Below, piece by piece: positions 15,932 to 25,974 of a stretch of DNA of 51,090 nt. Origin of the DNA: Candidatus Heimdallarchaeota archaeon (lineage in GTDB: Archaea; Asgardarchaeota; Heimdallarchaeia; JABLTI01); contig JAHLVW010000094.1 of assembly GCA_019058275.1 (NCBI GenBank), positions 103,980-155,069 of the forward strand, read 5' to 3'. The position numbers and the translations under genes were made by a program. The notes beneath the pieces were generated by a model that worked only from the letters and a program-made list of their open reading frames with translations, was not told the DNA's origin and did no database searches. The number at the start of each line of letters is the position of its first letter. Positions within the stretch are counted from its first letter, which is position 1.

Positions 15932-18900
15932 TTGGATGCTCAAATCATCATATCACGTGAGGATAATACTGACTTCCTCTCCATTGGCTTTATACAAACT
16001 GATACTTCATTAGTAAGTGCTTTAGGTGGCGCCTTAGCTAATTTTGCAGAAGAAATTGGTTTAGCAGGTGATCGAGCATCTGGAGAAAAATCAGAAACAA
16101 AAAAAGATGCGATTAATTTCTCTAGGTTTCAAAACGGCATACTTGTATCTAAAATCGTTCCAGTAAAGGAACATAATCCAATTATATTAATTGCTATCAA
16201 AGGTTTTGATGGAGAAGATCGAGAATTAGATTTCGTAGTTGATTATGCTTCTGAATTGGCCAAACAAATTGTAACGAAATTTGAAGCTGAGTATACAAGT
16301 ATAGGAATTGTTCCTAGAATCGATGATTCTTTTGACATTGTATCAAATGTTGCTCATCAAATGTATCGTAAATCAAGTGATAAAGTAAGATTTTTTACTA
16401 AATCCTTGAAATCTAAAATAACCTCTCTTCTAGATGATTTATGGGTTAATCAAATTGAATTCGAGCCATGGTCTCGCAATCAAACATCAAAGAAAATATC
16501 AACAATGTCTCAATCTGAGGTGCAAAAGGAGTTAGCTAAATACTTCTATATCCAAGGTATAAAGATGGATGGTTTCTTCCCATTAGTTTTCTCATCATCA
16601 AGCAATCCTCTTGGTGAGCTTACTAAATTAATTGAGCATTTCCTTAATAAAAAAGCAGCTATAGCTAGAAAGGAAATTGTAAGTGAAATTACAAAAATCT
16701 ATACTCAACTAAAGGATTCTTCACGTGCACTTTCTAAAAGAGGAACAATAGAAATTCCTGAGGTTGAACTCATAAATGAGAGTTTTATCTTCGAAAAGGT
16801 TCTTGTTACAAAAACTAATAATCTTGAGAAAGTATCAGCTGATTTAATTAGCTCTACTAATAAAGAATTGTATAAAAAATTGTTTAGGAAATATCCACTA
16901 AAGTTTGTGGCTATGTCAAAAGATGTTGTTTTTGATAAATCTGAGCTAGATAGAATTGTTACAAAAGTTCTAGATAATATAATAAAAACTGAAATATCAG
17001 ATCGGACCTGGCTAACTAAAAAAATAGCTTCTATTTTACGACAAGTCACTTCCAAATACACCCCAAATGATGTAATGAAGAAGAAAACACAAATCCTTGA
17101 GAAGGTCAATTCTGAATTTATTGGCTCATTGAAAAAAGAACATCCATTTATTTTGTTAGCTGTTCCAAAATTATCACAATTAGCTAGTTATGTTAAAACT
17201 GAAGCTGCAAATTCATTAGAACGATTCAAGACAACATTAGATGAAGCTGTAATTTTATATAATGTAATTGGAGAGATTCACTCATCTCTTTCAAACGAAA
17301 GATCACCATCAACACAGGATTTGATGATTCTCTATTTCTTACAATCAGTAATTCAACCATATCAATTCCGAGAAGTTTCAGGTATAGTTTACTCATTAAT
17401 AACAGAATGTTTGGAAAAAACTGCTTATGGTAAACGATATAAACCTGCAACGATAATACAAAATAATATATCAAAATTTGAAAGGAAATTAAACTTTCAA
17501 TTGATACCTGAAACTAAGAGCTTAGTATTAAGAAGAATTTCAAGAGCTAAACCAACACAACAACGTTTTGAAACATTTGAAAACCTGTCGTATTTCTTCA
17601 AATCTTTCAGAGCTTCATTAGAACTAACAATTACAAGAATCTTGCAAACTATATTTGGACCTGAGAAATTACCAAATATACCTTCTGTGATAACAAACAT
17701 TCGCAACCAGTTAGCTAGTGATTTACAAAGTGTTTATGTTATAACTCAATTAATTGGAAAAATCACTAAAAGACCACATGCTCGAGAGCTTTACTCAAAT
17801 GATAATTCAAAATTCCTAGAGAAGAACACAAAATTTAGACACATATTTCCATCACCTTTAGATCTTGCTCGAATAGCTTACAATACTGGTTGGATTAAAC
17901 CAACTGAAAAGAAGAAAGAACCCAAAATTCCTGACATTCAATTAAATGCATTAAAAGTCAAAATTCCTTCATTAAAACTTGAAGGTAAACTTTCAACATT
18001 ACTTGAAAAACCAATTGTTCTAGAAAAATTATGGGTAAATTATTCCTTATTGGCTTTAGATAAGCGTCAAAAAGAGTTGAAAGTTTTAATATCCAAATAT
18101 GAAAAGCAAGCTAAGGTTTCCGCTGGACAAACTAGCGGAAAGAAGAAGTACGGTTTAATAATTAAACGCCTAAAAGAATCTAATAGATGGTTAAGTAACA
18201 TTGTCTCTGGTGGAGGGTTTATGCGAAAGCTCTTCTCAGGAGGAAAAGAACTCACTCAAATTTTCCAAGATATTTCGCAAAACACATACCCAAGTTTTAA
18301 AGAACATCCAGAGACCTTTCAAAATGAGATTACTTTAAAAAATAGATCACTAAATGCTTCAATTCCAATTGATGGCGATTTTCAAGAACTAATGATGATT
18401 TATGCATCTCTTTGGGTTGCTGATTCTAAATATATTGAAAACATTGCTGATGAGCTATTTTGGGATGGTATCCTAAAATCGAATGGTATTAATCAATACA
18501 GTTCTCTACTTGATAAAAAGATAAATCAAAACTTGAAAACTTCATACAAAAAAGACTCTATAAAGGACCAGAAAGCAGTAATTCGTAATGCTATTGTAGA
18601 AGAGGTAGTTCCAGCATTTAACAAAATCGTTAGAACAACAATGGCAAGTTCATTCGATGTGCTAAAAGATAATCGAATTGTGAGTTTTGATGAAAAAACC
18701 AATGATTGGTATATATCTTTGGGTACTGTGAATATCCCTATTAATTCAATGAAACACATTTTCAGTACAATAGAAAATGTGAGTTTTGTTAAAAGTAGAG
18801 ATGATTTAACAGAAGCTAGGCTTCTATTGAACAAATATTATTCACTTAAACGCTCAAAAGAATCTCAAACCCTTGAAGAATTCATTCGTAAAGCAGCTTA

Positions 18901-19042
18901 CAATCACTTGAATAAGAGCGAAGTAAAAGCACTAGAATTTTTCAGTGAATTAAATGAGAAATATATTGGAAAATCAGCTGCTGATACATTTTATTCAAAT
19001 ATCAGATCGTTAGCTCAGATAATCATAACACCAGTAGAATAA
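15932..19042 (+). CDS. giant longin-like protein, intact paralogue
   Basis: 1036 residues. The TTG start lies 9 bases after an in-frame TAA region and follows a GGTG site. Residues 1-125 form a longin/roadblock-like alpha/beta domain (DAQIIISREDN, SLVSALGGALANFAEEIGL, GILVSKIVPV, PIILIAIKGF). The remaining 900 residues are mainly helical, basic and Lys/Ser-rich, with no membrane segment and no nucleotide-binding motif. Longin domains are typical of eukaryotic and Asgard vesicle or GTPase-regulating proteins, so a cytoplasmic scaffold or GTPase-related role is inferred. A paralogue of the same length, now frameshifted, lies at 10043-13134. Confidence 0.65.
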   Translation: MDAQIIISREDNTDFLSIGFIQTDTSLVSALGGALANFAEEIGLAGDRASGEKSETKKDAINFSRFQNGILVSKIVPVKEHNPIILIAIKGFDGEDRELDFVVDYASELAKQIVTKFEAEYTSIGIVPRIDDSFDIVSNVAHQMYRKSSDKVRFFTKSLKSKITSLLDDLWVNQIEFEPWSRNQTSKKISTMSQSEVQKELAKYFYIQGIKMDGFFPLVFSSSSNPLGELTKLIEHFLNKKAAIARKEIVSEITKIYTQLKDSSRALSKRGTIEIPEVELINESFIFEKVLVTKTNNLEKVSADLISSTNKELYKKLFRKYPLKFVAMSKDVVFDKSELDRIVTKVLDNIIKTEISDRTWLTKKIASILRQVTSKYTPNDVMKKKTQILEKVNSEFIGSLKKEHPFILLAVPKLSQLASYVKTEAANSLERFKTTLDEAVILYNVIGEIHSSLSNERSPSTQDLMILYFLQSVIQPYQFREVSGIVYSLITECLEKTAYGKRYKPATIIQNNISKFERKLNFQLIPETKSLVLRRISRAKPTQQRFETFENLSYFFKSFRASLELTITRILQTIFGPEKLPNIPSVITNIRNQLASDLQSVYVITQLIGKITKRPHARELYSNDNSKFLEKNTKFRHIFPSPLDLARIAYNTGWIKPTEKKKEPKIPDIQLNALKVKIPSLKLEGKLSTLLEKPIVLEKLWVNYSLLALDKRQKELKVLISKYEKQAKVSAGQTSGKKKYGLIIKRLKESNRWLSNIVSGGGFMRKLFSGGKELTQIFQDISQNTYPSFKEHPETFQNEITLKNRSLNASIPIDGDFQELMMIYASLWVADSKYIENIADELFWDGILKSNGINQYSSLLDKKINQNLKTSYKKDSIKDQKAVIRNAIVEEVVPAFNKIVRTTMASSFDVLKDNRIVSFDEKTNDWYISLGTVNIPINSMKHIFSTIENVSFVKSRDDLTEARLLLNKYYSLKRSKESQTLEEFIRKAAYNHLNKSEVKALEFFSELNEKYIGKSAADTFYSNIRSLAQIIITPVE

Positions 19043-19046
19043 AAAA

Positions 19047-19065
19047 AGAGAGTAAAAAACTCTCT
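19047..19065. terminator. bidirectional hairpin between convergent genes
   Basis: AGAGAGT (19047-19053), loop AAAAA, ACTCTCT (19059-19065) is a perfect 7-bp inverted repeat. It spans the stop codon of the minus-strand gene and lies just after the stop of the plus-strand gene. An A7 run on the left gives a T run for the minus-strand transcript. Confidence 0.55.
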
Positions 19066-20437
19066 AAGATTTACTTTTTCTTATTTCATTCCATTTATCA
19101 AGAGCATATGCTCCCCATGCTGCTCTTTTTGGTGTTGGAAAGCTTGGAATATTGTTCTCACGTAGAATCCTAATGGCATTTTCTACTTTCTTTCCAGCAA
19201 GTAAACAACCAATTATGGCGGTGTTGTGCTCTTCATTAGCGATTTTTACTATAAGTTTAGCTACACCATCTACATCTGCATCACCGGGTGGAACCATAAC
19301 AACAATGATGGTATCAAATTCACCAGAATGAGCTAATGCTCTAAGAGCTAATTCATATCTTTCGGGATTTGCATCACCTAGTAAATCAAAAGGATTTTCT
19401 CGAGGACAAGCTTCAGGAAGTTCCTTTAATTGTTCACGTAATTTATCTGATGGTTGATTTAATTCGAGATTTAAGAAATCTAAATTATCAGAAATTAATA
19501 CTCCAGGTCCACCTGAATTGGTGACAATTGCAACTCTTTTTCCTCCTCGATCTAGATATGTAGATAAAACAGCATAAGTATCAAATGCTTCATCCAATGA
19601 TTCAACCCAAATTGCCCCTGTTTGTTTAGCAACGGATTCATAAATTTTAGGATCTCCACCTAATGATGCTGTATGAGTCATTGCTGCCTTATTACCAATC
19701 GCTGTTCTTCCACCTTTCAAGAAAATCACTGGTTTATGTTTAGTAGCTTCAGTTAAAGATTCAACCAATTTCCTTCCATTTGTTGCGCCTTCTAAATAGA
19801 GAAACAAAACTTTTGTTGGAGAATCCTCTTCTTTTGCTAAATAATTTAGCAATTCCGCTTCTTCTACATCAGATGCATTTCCAAATGAAATCCACTTATC
19901 TATCCCTAATCCTTCATAAGTAGCTCGTAACATCATGGAACCTGCTAAAGCTCCACTCTGTGAAATTATTGTAAGACCACCTGGAATGTAGGTATTTTCC
20001 ATTGCAGCAATCATATTTGTGTGTGTGGAAGCAATTCCCGCACAATTAGGACCTATAACTCTTATATCATGCTTTCTTGAAACTCGAATTAACTCCTCTT
20101 CTAATTCTTTATTGCCTACTTCTGCGAAACCACTGCTAAGAACAATTGCATGATGGATATTTCTTTTCACGCACTTTTCTAGTTCTGCTGGTACAAACCG
20201 AGCAGGTATTGCTATAACTGCCAATTCTGGGTCTTTAGGTAAAGCTTCGATGTTAGGATAACACTTGTGACCAAAAACACTATCACGTTTTATATTAGTA
20301 AAATACAAATCACCTTTGAATTTGCCTTCAAGAAGGTGTTTTGCTAACATTCCACCAATAGAACCAGCTCTTTCTGAGGCACCAATAAGCACCAAACTTT
20401 TAGGATTAAATAATGGTCTTAAATCTGTTGTAGGCAA
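19064..20437 (-). CDS. ADP-forming acyl-CoA synthetase, alpha subunit
   Basis: 457 residues. The TTG start lies 8 bases after GGAG. The order of domains is that of the alpha subunit of NDP-forming acyl-CoA synthetases: CoA-binding Rossmann domain (LVLIGASERAGSIGG), then succinyl-CoA-ligase-like domains with RVIGPNCAGI and TIISQSGALAGSMM. The phosphorylated catalytic histidine is H255 in AMTHTASLGG. With a beta (ATP-grasp) subunit it converts acyl-CoA, phosphate and ADP to acid, CoA and ATP, the energy-conserving last step of archaeal peptide and sugar fermentation. No beta subunit is in the window, so it must be encoded elsewhere. Confidence 0.87.
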   Translation of the reverse strand: MPTTDLRPLFNPKSLVLIGASERAGSIGGMLAKHLLEGKFKGDLYFTNIKRDSVFGHKCYPNIEALPKDPELAVIAIPARFVPAELEKCVKRNIHHAIVLSSGFAEVGNKELEEELIRVSRKHDIRVIGPNCAGIASTHTNMIAAMENTYIPGGLTIISQSGALAGSMMLRATYEGLGIDKWISFGNASDVEEAELLNYLAKEEDSPTKVLFLYLEGATNGRKLVESLTEATKHKPVIFLKGGRTAIGNKAAMTHTASLGGDPKIYESVAKQTGAIWVESLDEAFDTYAVLSTYLDRGGKRVAIVTNSGGPGVLISDNLDFLNLELNQPSDKLREQLKELPEACPRENPFDLLGDANPERYELALRALAHSGEFDTIIVVMVPPGDADVDGVAKLIVKIANEEHNTAIIGCLLAGKKVENAIRILRENNIPSFPTPKRAAWGAYALDKWNEIRKSKS

Positions 20438-20529
20438 TTTACATTCTCCTGATTTTTCTTGTTGTATTTTTTTCTTGTTTCTTTATAATGATTATGATGA
20501 AAAGTAACAATACAATTTAATGAACTTCT

Positions 20530-21597
20530 CTACTCGAGAAGCTCATGGAAATTTCTTGCGAAAGCTTCGATTAATTCACATGTTCTTTTAATATCTTTCA
20601 ATTCTAGTAGACTTATCGGACTATGGATATATCTACATGGAACTGATACAACTGCTGATCGTACTCCTGAACGAGTTAATGCAATTCGACCGGCATCAGT
20701 ACCACCATAAGCAGGTTTCTTATATTGCCAAGGAATTTTAAGACCATTTGCTAGTTCTTTTAGTTTCTCTAACATTGGTTTGTCTACAACTAAAGATCTA
20801 TCAGCTATTGTTAGTGCTGGACCATTACCAAGTTTACAGGGACAATCCTTTCCTGCAACTCCGGGTGTATCTGCTGCTGTAGTATTTTCCAATGCTATTG
20901 CCATATCCGGTTTAATAGCATATGCCGCTGTAGTTGCTCCCCTACCGCCAACTTCTTCTGCTGAAGCAAAATTAAACACAATTGTTCCAACTGGCTTTTC
21001 TTTTGATAGTCTCCTTAGTGTTTCTAATATAACAACGCATCCTGTTCTATCATCAAAAGCTTTTCCAAGAACTCTTCCACCTGTCAATTCTCTAAATTCT
21101 CCATTAAGAGTTCCAGTTGTACCTATTTCTATACCTAGCAAGTTAACTTCTTCTTTTGATGTTGCTCCTATGTCAATAGCAAGTTCATCAGCTTCGGGTA
21201 TTTTCATTTCACCACCAGGAGTTAAGTGTGGTGGTTTAATACCAATTACACCAAAAACTGGTGGTTTTGACTCATCATCTGGTACGAAGATAACAGTTTG
21301 GCCTGGGAAAATCAAATCTACAAAACCACCCAATTTGGCAAAATAGATAAATCCATCTGCAGTTATGTGACGAACCATTAATCCAATTTCATCTGTATGG
21401 GCATCTAACATTAAAATTGGTCCATCTTTTTTCGTACCTTTTAATGTAACAATAAGGTTGCCAAGAGTGTCAATTTTAACCTCGTCAGCTATAGATCCAA
21501 TTTTCTCTTTAATCATCTTCACAACTCTACTCTCTCGAGAAGGAACACCTACTACTTGGGATAAATCTCGAAGGTCATTTTTCAATTGTTCAAGCAA
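20530..21597 (-). CDS. M42 family aminopeptidase
   Basis: 355 residues, TTG start behind GGTGA. M42 motifs are all present: LDAHTDEIG (H67, D69 metal ligands), KAFDDRTG (bridging Asp), ASAEEVGGRG (catalytic Glu pair), ALENTTAADTPG (metal ligand region) and CRYIHSP (metal His). Such enzymes form cytosolic tetrahedral dodecamers (TET) that trim peptides. The line-up with an ADP-forming acyl-CoA synthetase subunit downstream fits peptide fermentation. The gap to that gene is 92 bases. Confidence 0.9.
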   Translation of the reverse strand: MLEQLKNDLRDLSQVVGVPSRESRVVKMIKEKIGSIADEVKIDTLGNLIVTLKGTKKDGPILMLDAHTDEIGLMVRHITADGFIYFAKLGGFVDLIFPGQTVIFVPDDESKPPVFGVIGIKPPHLTPGGEMKIPEADELAIDIGATSKEEVNLLGIEIGTTGTLNGEFRELTGGRVLGKAFDDRTGCVVILETLRRLSKEKPVGTIVFNFASAEEVGGRGATTAAYAIKPDMAIALENTTAADTPGVAGKDCPCKLGNGPALTIADRSLVVDKPMLEKLKELANGLKIPWQYKKPAYGGTDAGRIALTRSGVRSAVVSVPCRYIHSPISLLELKDIKRTCELIEAFARNFHELLE

Positions 21598-21659
21598 AAA
21601 TAGTCACCATTCTTAAAAGACAAAAACATTTGAACTTAAATATTTGTTAAATTTTAAAA

Positions 21660-21687
21660 ATAAAAAAAGGGAAACAAGAATGTTTCC
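21660..21687 (-). terminator. intrinsic terminator of surface-protein gene
   Basis: On the minus strand GGAAAC, loop ATTCTT, GTTTCC is followed by CTTTTTTTA. The hairpin plus T run directly after the stop of the gene ending at 21703 is a textbook intrinsic terminator shape. Confidence 0.6.
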
Positions 21688-21702
21688 GGTTGTTTAGAAA
21701 TA

Positions 21703-22692
21703 TTATTTCCTTCTTCTAGCAATAACTACAATTGTACCAACGACAATTAATCCACTAATAATAGAAGCATAGTAGAGTAGAACACTTTCTGTGAAGTATT
21801 CTTCATTAACACCGATTATTGGGTCATGAACTAATTTGCTTTCATTTCCATAGTTAGGATAAGTTAGCCAGAGATGTCCAAGACCTTCTTTATTTCCTGC
21901 AGCTCCAGTTGGGGGAGCAGTTATTAAGTCATCAAAGTATGCAGTACCAACATCAACTGTCTCTACGTAAGTGTCATTTTCATCGAAAACATCAGCAGTT
22001 TGAGTCCATTCATAAAAAGCAACGACATTGCCATCGAATTCTTCACTTTCAAAGTTCATACGTCTGAGTAAAGTACCATTTTCTAAGGAAGTACCGTTTC
22101 TTAATCGCATAGTGTGTCGTTCTTGAACTTCATCAAGATATGATTGAATGCCTATACCTTGTGCACCTGCAGAGAATTCCCAGTTATTGATGATGATGTC
22201 AAATTTGATTTCATGAGTAGCATCGATCATAACCTCGGTTCCTTCTATAAGTGTGTCTTCAGTGTAAATGTGCATAACTAAATGAATATCTGCACCACCT
22301 GCAAGTCCTAAAAGACTCAAGGTAATTATGACATGATCAGGATCAGTGTCATTAACATCGCTAACCCAATCTTCTGTGATAAGATTGTAAAATTTACCAC
22401 CAACAAGTTCTGTTCTGTCATCAAGAATATCATCATCACCAAAGTATTCTTGAATCTTAACTAATTGGAGTTTATACATTTCATCAGCATCAGATTTATT
22501 TCCATGCCACCACATAAGATGTCCTTGACTAGGGATTATCTTGACAGTTAATCCATTAGTTTGAACTGTTATTGCGCCTAAATTCTCGCTAATAGTTACT
22601 CCTTCGGATCTAGCAGTTAATTGTGAACCAGCAGATAAGAGGAATAAACTGATTAATGAGATTCCTATTAATGATTTTTTTAATGATTTCAT
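21703..22692 (-). CDS. secreted protein with C-terminal membrane anchor
   Basis: 329 residues with a signal peptide (basic KSLKK, then hydrophobic residues 8-25, about residue 30 as cleavage region) and a single C-terminal membrane helix (residues ~305-324, SIISGLIVVGTIVVIA) followed by RRRK. The mature part is acidic, beta-rich and faces outside; it contains many Asp and Asn-X-Ser/Thr sites. I recognise no enzyme motif. The strong GGAGGT site 9 bases before the ATG, together with the clear terminator, suggests high expression. A structural or binding role at the cell surface is inferred. Confidence 0.7.
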   Translation of the reverse strand: MKSLKKSLIGISLISLFLLSAGSQLTARSEGVTISENLGAITVQTNGLTVKIIPSQGHLMWWHGNKSDADEMYKLQLVKIQEYFGDDDILDDRTELVGGKFYNLITEDWVSDVNDTDPDHVIITLSLLGLAGGADIHLVMHIYTEDTLIEGTEVMIDATHEIKFDIIINNWEFSAGAQGIGIQSYLDEVQERHTMRLRNGTSLENGTLLRRMNFESEEFDGNVVAFYEWTQTADVFDENDTYVETVDVGTAYFDDLITAPPTGAAGNKEGLGHLWLTYPNYGNESKLVHDPIIGVNEEYFTESVLLYYASIISGLIVVGTIVVIARRRK

Positions 22693-23094
22693 AATATTTT
22701 TACCTCCAGGGTAATAGTTTAATTGAAACTTTAAGCAACCAATTCATTGTGGAAGAATGGCTTTCTTCTCTGTGCATTCTTTTTAGCAACACATAAAAGG
22801 TGCTCATTGTTTACTGAAACTAGTATAGAACACAGTTGATTTTTAATAATCTCAAACAATGGTTGAGCAAGTGTATGTGAAGGTTCAAAATAGGTTTAGA
22901 ATACGTTTACAAAAGTGATTTTGAACAGTTTTCCAACTGAAAGGAGCTATTTTCTACTATTTTGAATGGAAATTCATTGTAAAATGGGCTGTTTTTTCTT
23001 AAGAATATAATTCATTCATAAGCTATTGAACGTTCAAGATTCTCAGAAAGAATAATAAATTAATTATACTACTCTAATAATGGAGTAACCTACT
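22693..23094. other. 402-bp divergent intergenic region
   Basis: No gene is visible on either strand. It separates the divergent surface-protein and tldD genes and must hold both promoters. It contains A/T-rich stretches and the tldD ribosome binding site (GGAG at about 23081). I see no clear palindromic operator. Confidence 0.4.
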
Positions 23095-24573
23095 ATGCGA
23101 GATCTCACAGAAAAAGCATTAGAGACTTGCAGCAAGGAAGGAACTTCGTATGCAGACATACGAATAGTGACAATCAAAGACGAAGACATTTCCATCAAGA
23201 GGGGGAACATTCAAGCATTAAATATTACCAATATCAAAGGATTTGGAATAAGAACAATAGCTAATGGTGGACTTGGATTCGCAGGATCGTACTTAGTTAC
23301 CCCTGAGGAAATTGAAAGGGTAGCGAAACTTGCTGTAAGAATAGGAAAGGCTTCAGGAGCAACGCGAAAGAAGCCAATAGAATTTGTTGATGTAAAAGCA
23401 GTGGAAGACAGCTACAAAACTCCAATCAAGAAGGATCCGTTCTCTATTCCAACAGAGGAAAAAATCGAAATTTTGGTTGAAGTGGATAAGAGGTTGAGAG
23501 AATTCAATCCTGATGTCATTAAATTGACTCAATCAGATTATCGAGGACATCAAGAAGACAAAATTTTCGCAAGCACAGAAGGAGCTTATATAACTCAACA
23601 AATAACCTTTGCTGGAGGAGGATTTTCCTGCACAGCAATAAGCCCTGGAACACAACCACAAAGAAGATCATTCCCAGGATCTTTTAGAGGAAACTTCTCA
23701 TCACAAGGATACGAGTATTTTGAAAGCTTGAATCTCCTTGAGAATGTTGAAAAAACAGCTAAGGAAGCAATTGCTTTAACAGAAGCAAAAGCATGCCCAA
23801 CAGAGAAAACAACTCTTCTAATAGATGGACATCAATTGATGTTGCAGATCCATGAAAGTTGTGGACATCCTACAGAACTAGATCGAGTTTTAGGAACAGA
23901 AGCAGCATTCGCTGGAACTAGCTTCATGACTCCAGATCTTCTTGGGAAGCTACAATATGGCAGTGAACATGTCAACTTTGTAGCAGATTCAACATCACCA
24001 ACTGGTTTAGGAACATATGGTTATGATGATGAAGGAGTTAAAGCTAAAAAAGTTGCCCTAGTAAGAAAAGGTCTATTTGTTGGATATCAGAGTTCAAGAG
24101 AGACAGCAGCAATAATAGGGTTAGAAGAAAGCTCAGCATGTATGCGAGCAGATAATCCTCAAAAACTGCCACTGGTGAGAATGGTCAACATTAACCTCGA
24201 ACCAGGAGATTGGAAAAGAGACGAAGTAATTGCTGATACGAAGAAAGGAATTCTCATGTCAACAAACAAAAGTTGGAGCATTGATGATAAACGATTAAAC
24301 TTCCAATTTGGTACAGAAATTGCTTGGGAAATTGTTAATGGAGAAATAGGAAACATAGTGAAAAGTCCAACTTATACGGGCATCACTCCCGAATTCTGGG
24401 GAAGTATGGATGCTCACTCAAAGGATGACTGGAAATTGTTAGGCACACCTAACTGCGGTAAAGGTCAACCAGGTCAAGTTATGTATGTTGGTCATGGTTG
24501 TGGAACAGCTAGGTTCCATAACGTTCGAGTAGGTATAACAAAGGAGGCTACAGCAACCGATGGAGTTCAATAA
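23095..24573 (+). CDS. tldD: TldD family metalloprotease
   Basis: 492 residues. The active-site motif HESCGHPTE (H253, E254, H258) is the HExxxH zinc site of TldD, and the C-terminal GHGCGTARFHNVRVG segment, with conserved cysteines, fits the family. TldD with TldE/PmbA forms a cytosolic heterodimer that degrades unfolded peptides and, in bacteria, matures some peptide products. The ATG follows GGAG. The gene overlaps tldE by 14 bases, so the two are translationally coupled. Confidence 0.88.
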   Translation: MRDLTEKALETCSKEGTSYADIRIVTIKDEDISIKRGNIQALNITNIKGFGIRTIANGGLGFAGSYLVTPEEIERVAKLAVRIGKASGATRKKPIEFVDVKAVEDSYKTPIKKDPFSIPTEEKIEILVEVDKRLREFNPDVIKLTQSDYRGHQEDKIFASTEGAYITQQITFAGGGFSCTAISPGTQPQRRSFPGSFRGNFSSQGYEYFESLNLLENVEKTAKEAIALTEAKACPTEKTTLLIDGHQLMLQIHESCGHPTELDRVLGTEAAFAGTSFMTPDLLGKLQYGSEHVNFVADSTSPTGLGTYGYDDEGVKAKKVALVRKGLFVGYQSSRETAAIIGLEESSACMRADNPQKLPLVRMVNINLEPGDWKRDEVIADTKKGILMSTNKSWSIDDKRLNFQFGTEIAWEIVNGEIGNIVKSPTYTGITPEFWGSMDAHSKDDWKLLGTPNCGKGQPGQVMYVGHGCGTARFHNVRVGITKEATATDGVQ

Positions 24574-25936
24574 GGAGTTTTTATTAGAAAAATGTCAGTT
24601 TATCTTGAAAGAAGCTGAAAAATTAGGCGCAACACAAACTGAAGTTACTATTTCATTAAGAAATTCTGCTTTAACACGTTTAGCAAATAGTATCATTGAT
24701 CAAAACGTCGCAGAACACCATGCAAATGTTCAAACTATTGTCTACATTGGAAAGAAGAAAGGTTCTATTAATGTAGAAGTACTTGATAATGATTCAATTA
24801 AGCAAGCTATTGAACATGCTGCTAAAATAGCTAAAATCTCCCCTGAGAATAAGGATTTCAAATCGCTTCCTGGTCCACAAAAATATTCTACCGAATTATC
24901 ACTAGATGATTTAGTTTCAAAAAATACCTTAAATGCTACTCCCGAACAAAGAGCTGAATTCGCTACATTAGCTATTGATTCTGCTCATGCTATTGATAAA
25001 AGAGTCAATGCTGTTGCTGGTGCTATTTCTCATATTGCTTTTGAAAATCTTATAATGAATTCACTTGGTGTTGAAGCCTACGAGAAGGGCACATTAAGTA
25101 ATGTCAACCTTACTGTGCTTGCTGAAGATGGCAAAGAACAAACAGCTGGTTGGTCTGCAGACAATCGTAAAGATTTTACTGAGCTTCACATACAAGAAGT
25201 TGCTGAAAAAGCTGCTCGGAAAGCTGCTGATGGTTTTGGCATGAAATACATTGAACCTGGTGAATATGAAGTCATTCTCGAACCAGCTGCTGTTGGTGGT
25301 TTAATGTTCTTTATGAGCTATTTCGGTTTTAGTGCTATGATGTACCAAGATTACATTAGTTTCCTTAGAGATAAAATCGGTGATAAACTCTTCTCTGAAA
25401 AGTTGAGCTTATGGGATGATGCTTTTGATAAACGTCTTGTTTATCAATCTCTCTTTGATGACGAAGGTTTTCCAAAATCAAAACTTGAGATGATTACCAA
25501 AGGTGTTGTTAAGAATCTTGCCTATGATACTCTTACTGCAGACAAAGATGGTGTTAAGAGTACAGGTCATAACGCTAAATTCAGAGGACGATCTATGCCA
25601 TTCCCAGGTCAATTGCTCATTGGTGATGGAAATTCAAACCTTGAAGAAATGATTGCAGAAACTAAGAACGGTATTCTAGTGACACACTTCCACTATCAAA
25701 ATGCTGTTAATCCAACTAAAGGTATTTTCACTGGATTAACAAGAGATGGTGCTTGGTATGTTAAGAATGGAGAAATTCAGTATCCATTAAGAACGTTGAG
25801 ATACACTGATAGTGTTCTAAAATTCCTTGCCAACATTGATCTTATTGGTAAATATATGGATTTGAATGACACTCAAGCAAAAGTTCCTCCAATGAAACTA
25901 CCTGCATTCACTATATCCGGTTCTCAAAAAGAATAA
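24560..25936 (+). CDS. pmbA: TldE/PmbA family protein
   Basis: 458 residues, overlapping tldD by 14 bases, with AAAGGAGG about 11 bases before the ATG. It shares the TldD/PmbA fold (N-terminal R.A/S.LTRLANSIIDQN, C-terminal domain with EVILEPAAVGGLMFFM and GRSMPFPGQLLIGDG). The HExxxH zinc site of TldD is replaced, as expected for TldE, the non-catalytic partner that encloses the active site. Codon choice is more T-rich than in tldD, but there is no other sign of transfer. A strong terminator follows its stop. Confidence 0.85.
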   Translation: MEFNKEFLLEKCQFILKEAEKLGATQTEVTISLRNSALTRLANSIIDQNVAEHHANVQTIVYIGKKKGSINVEVLDNDSIKQAIEHAAKIAKISPENKDFKSLPGPQKYSTELSLDDLVSKNTLNATPEQRAEFATLAIDSAHAIDKRVNAVAGAISHIAFENLIMNSLGVEAYEKGTLSNVNLTVLAEDGKEQTAGWSADNRKDFTELHIQEVAEKAARKAADGFGMKYIEPGEYEVILEPAAVGGLMFFMSYFGFSAMMYQDYISFLRDKIGDKLFSEKLSLWDDAFDKRLVYQSLFDDEGFPKSKLEMITKGVVKNLAYDTLTADKDGVKSTGHNAKFRGRSMPFPGQLLIGDGNSNLEEMIAETKNGILVTHFHYQNAVNPTKGIFTGLTRDGAWYVKNGEIQYPLRTLRYTDSVLKFLANIDLIGKYMDLNDTQAKVPPMKLPAFTISGSQKE

Positions 25937-25974
25937 ATTATAGGGATGTCTCCCTATAATCCTCTTTTTTTTTA
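25937..25974. terminator. strong bidirectional terminator after pmbA
   Basis: ATTATAGGGA (25937-25946), loop TGTC, TCCCTATAAT (25951-25960), a perfect 10-bp stem, followed by CCTC and a T9 run. It begins at the pmbA stop codon and ends next to the stop of the convergent hydrolase copy. Confidence 0.75.

Noticed and set aside
20780..21346. 188-codon plus-strand frame opposite the M42 gene
   Set aside because: Antisense shadow; the minus strand holds all M42 metal and catalytic motifs.
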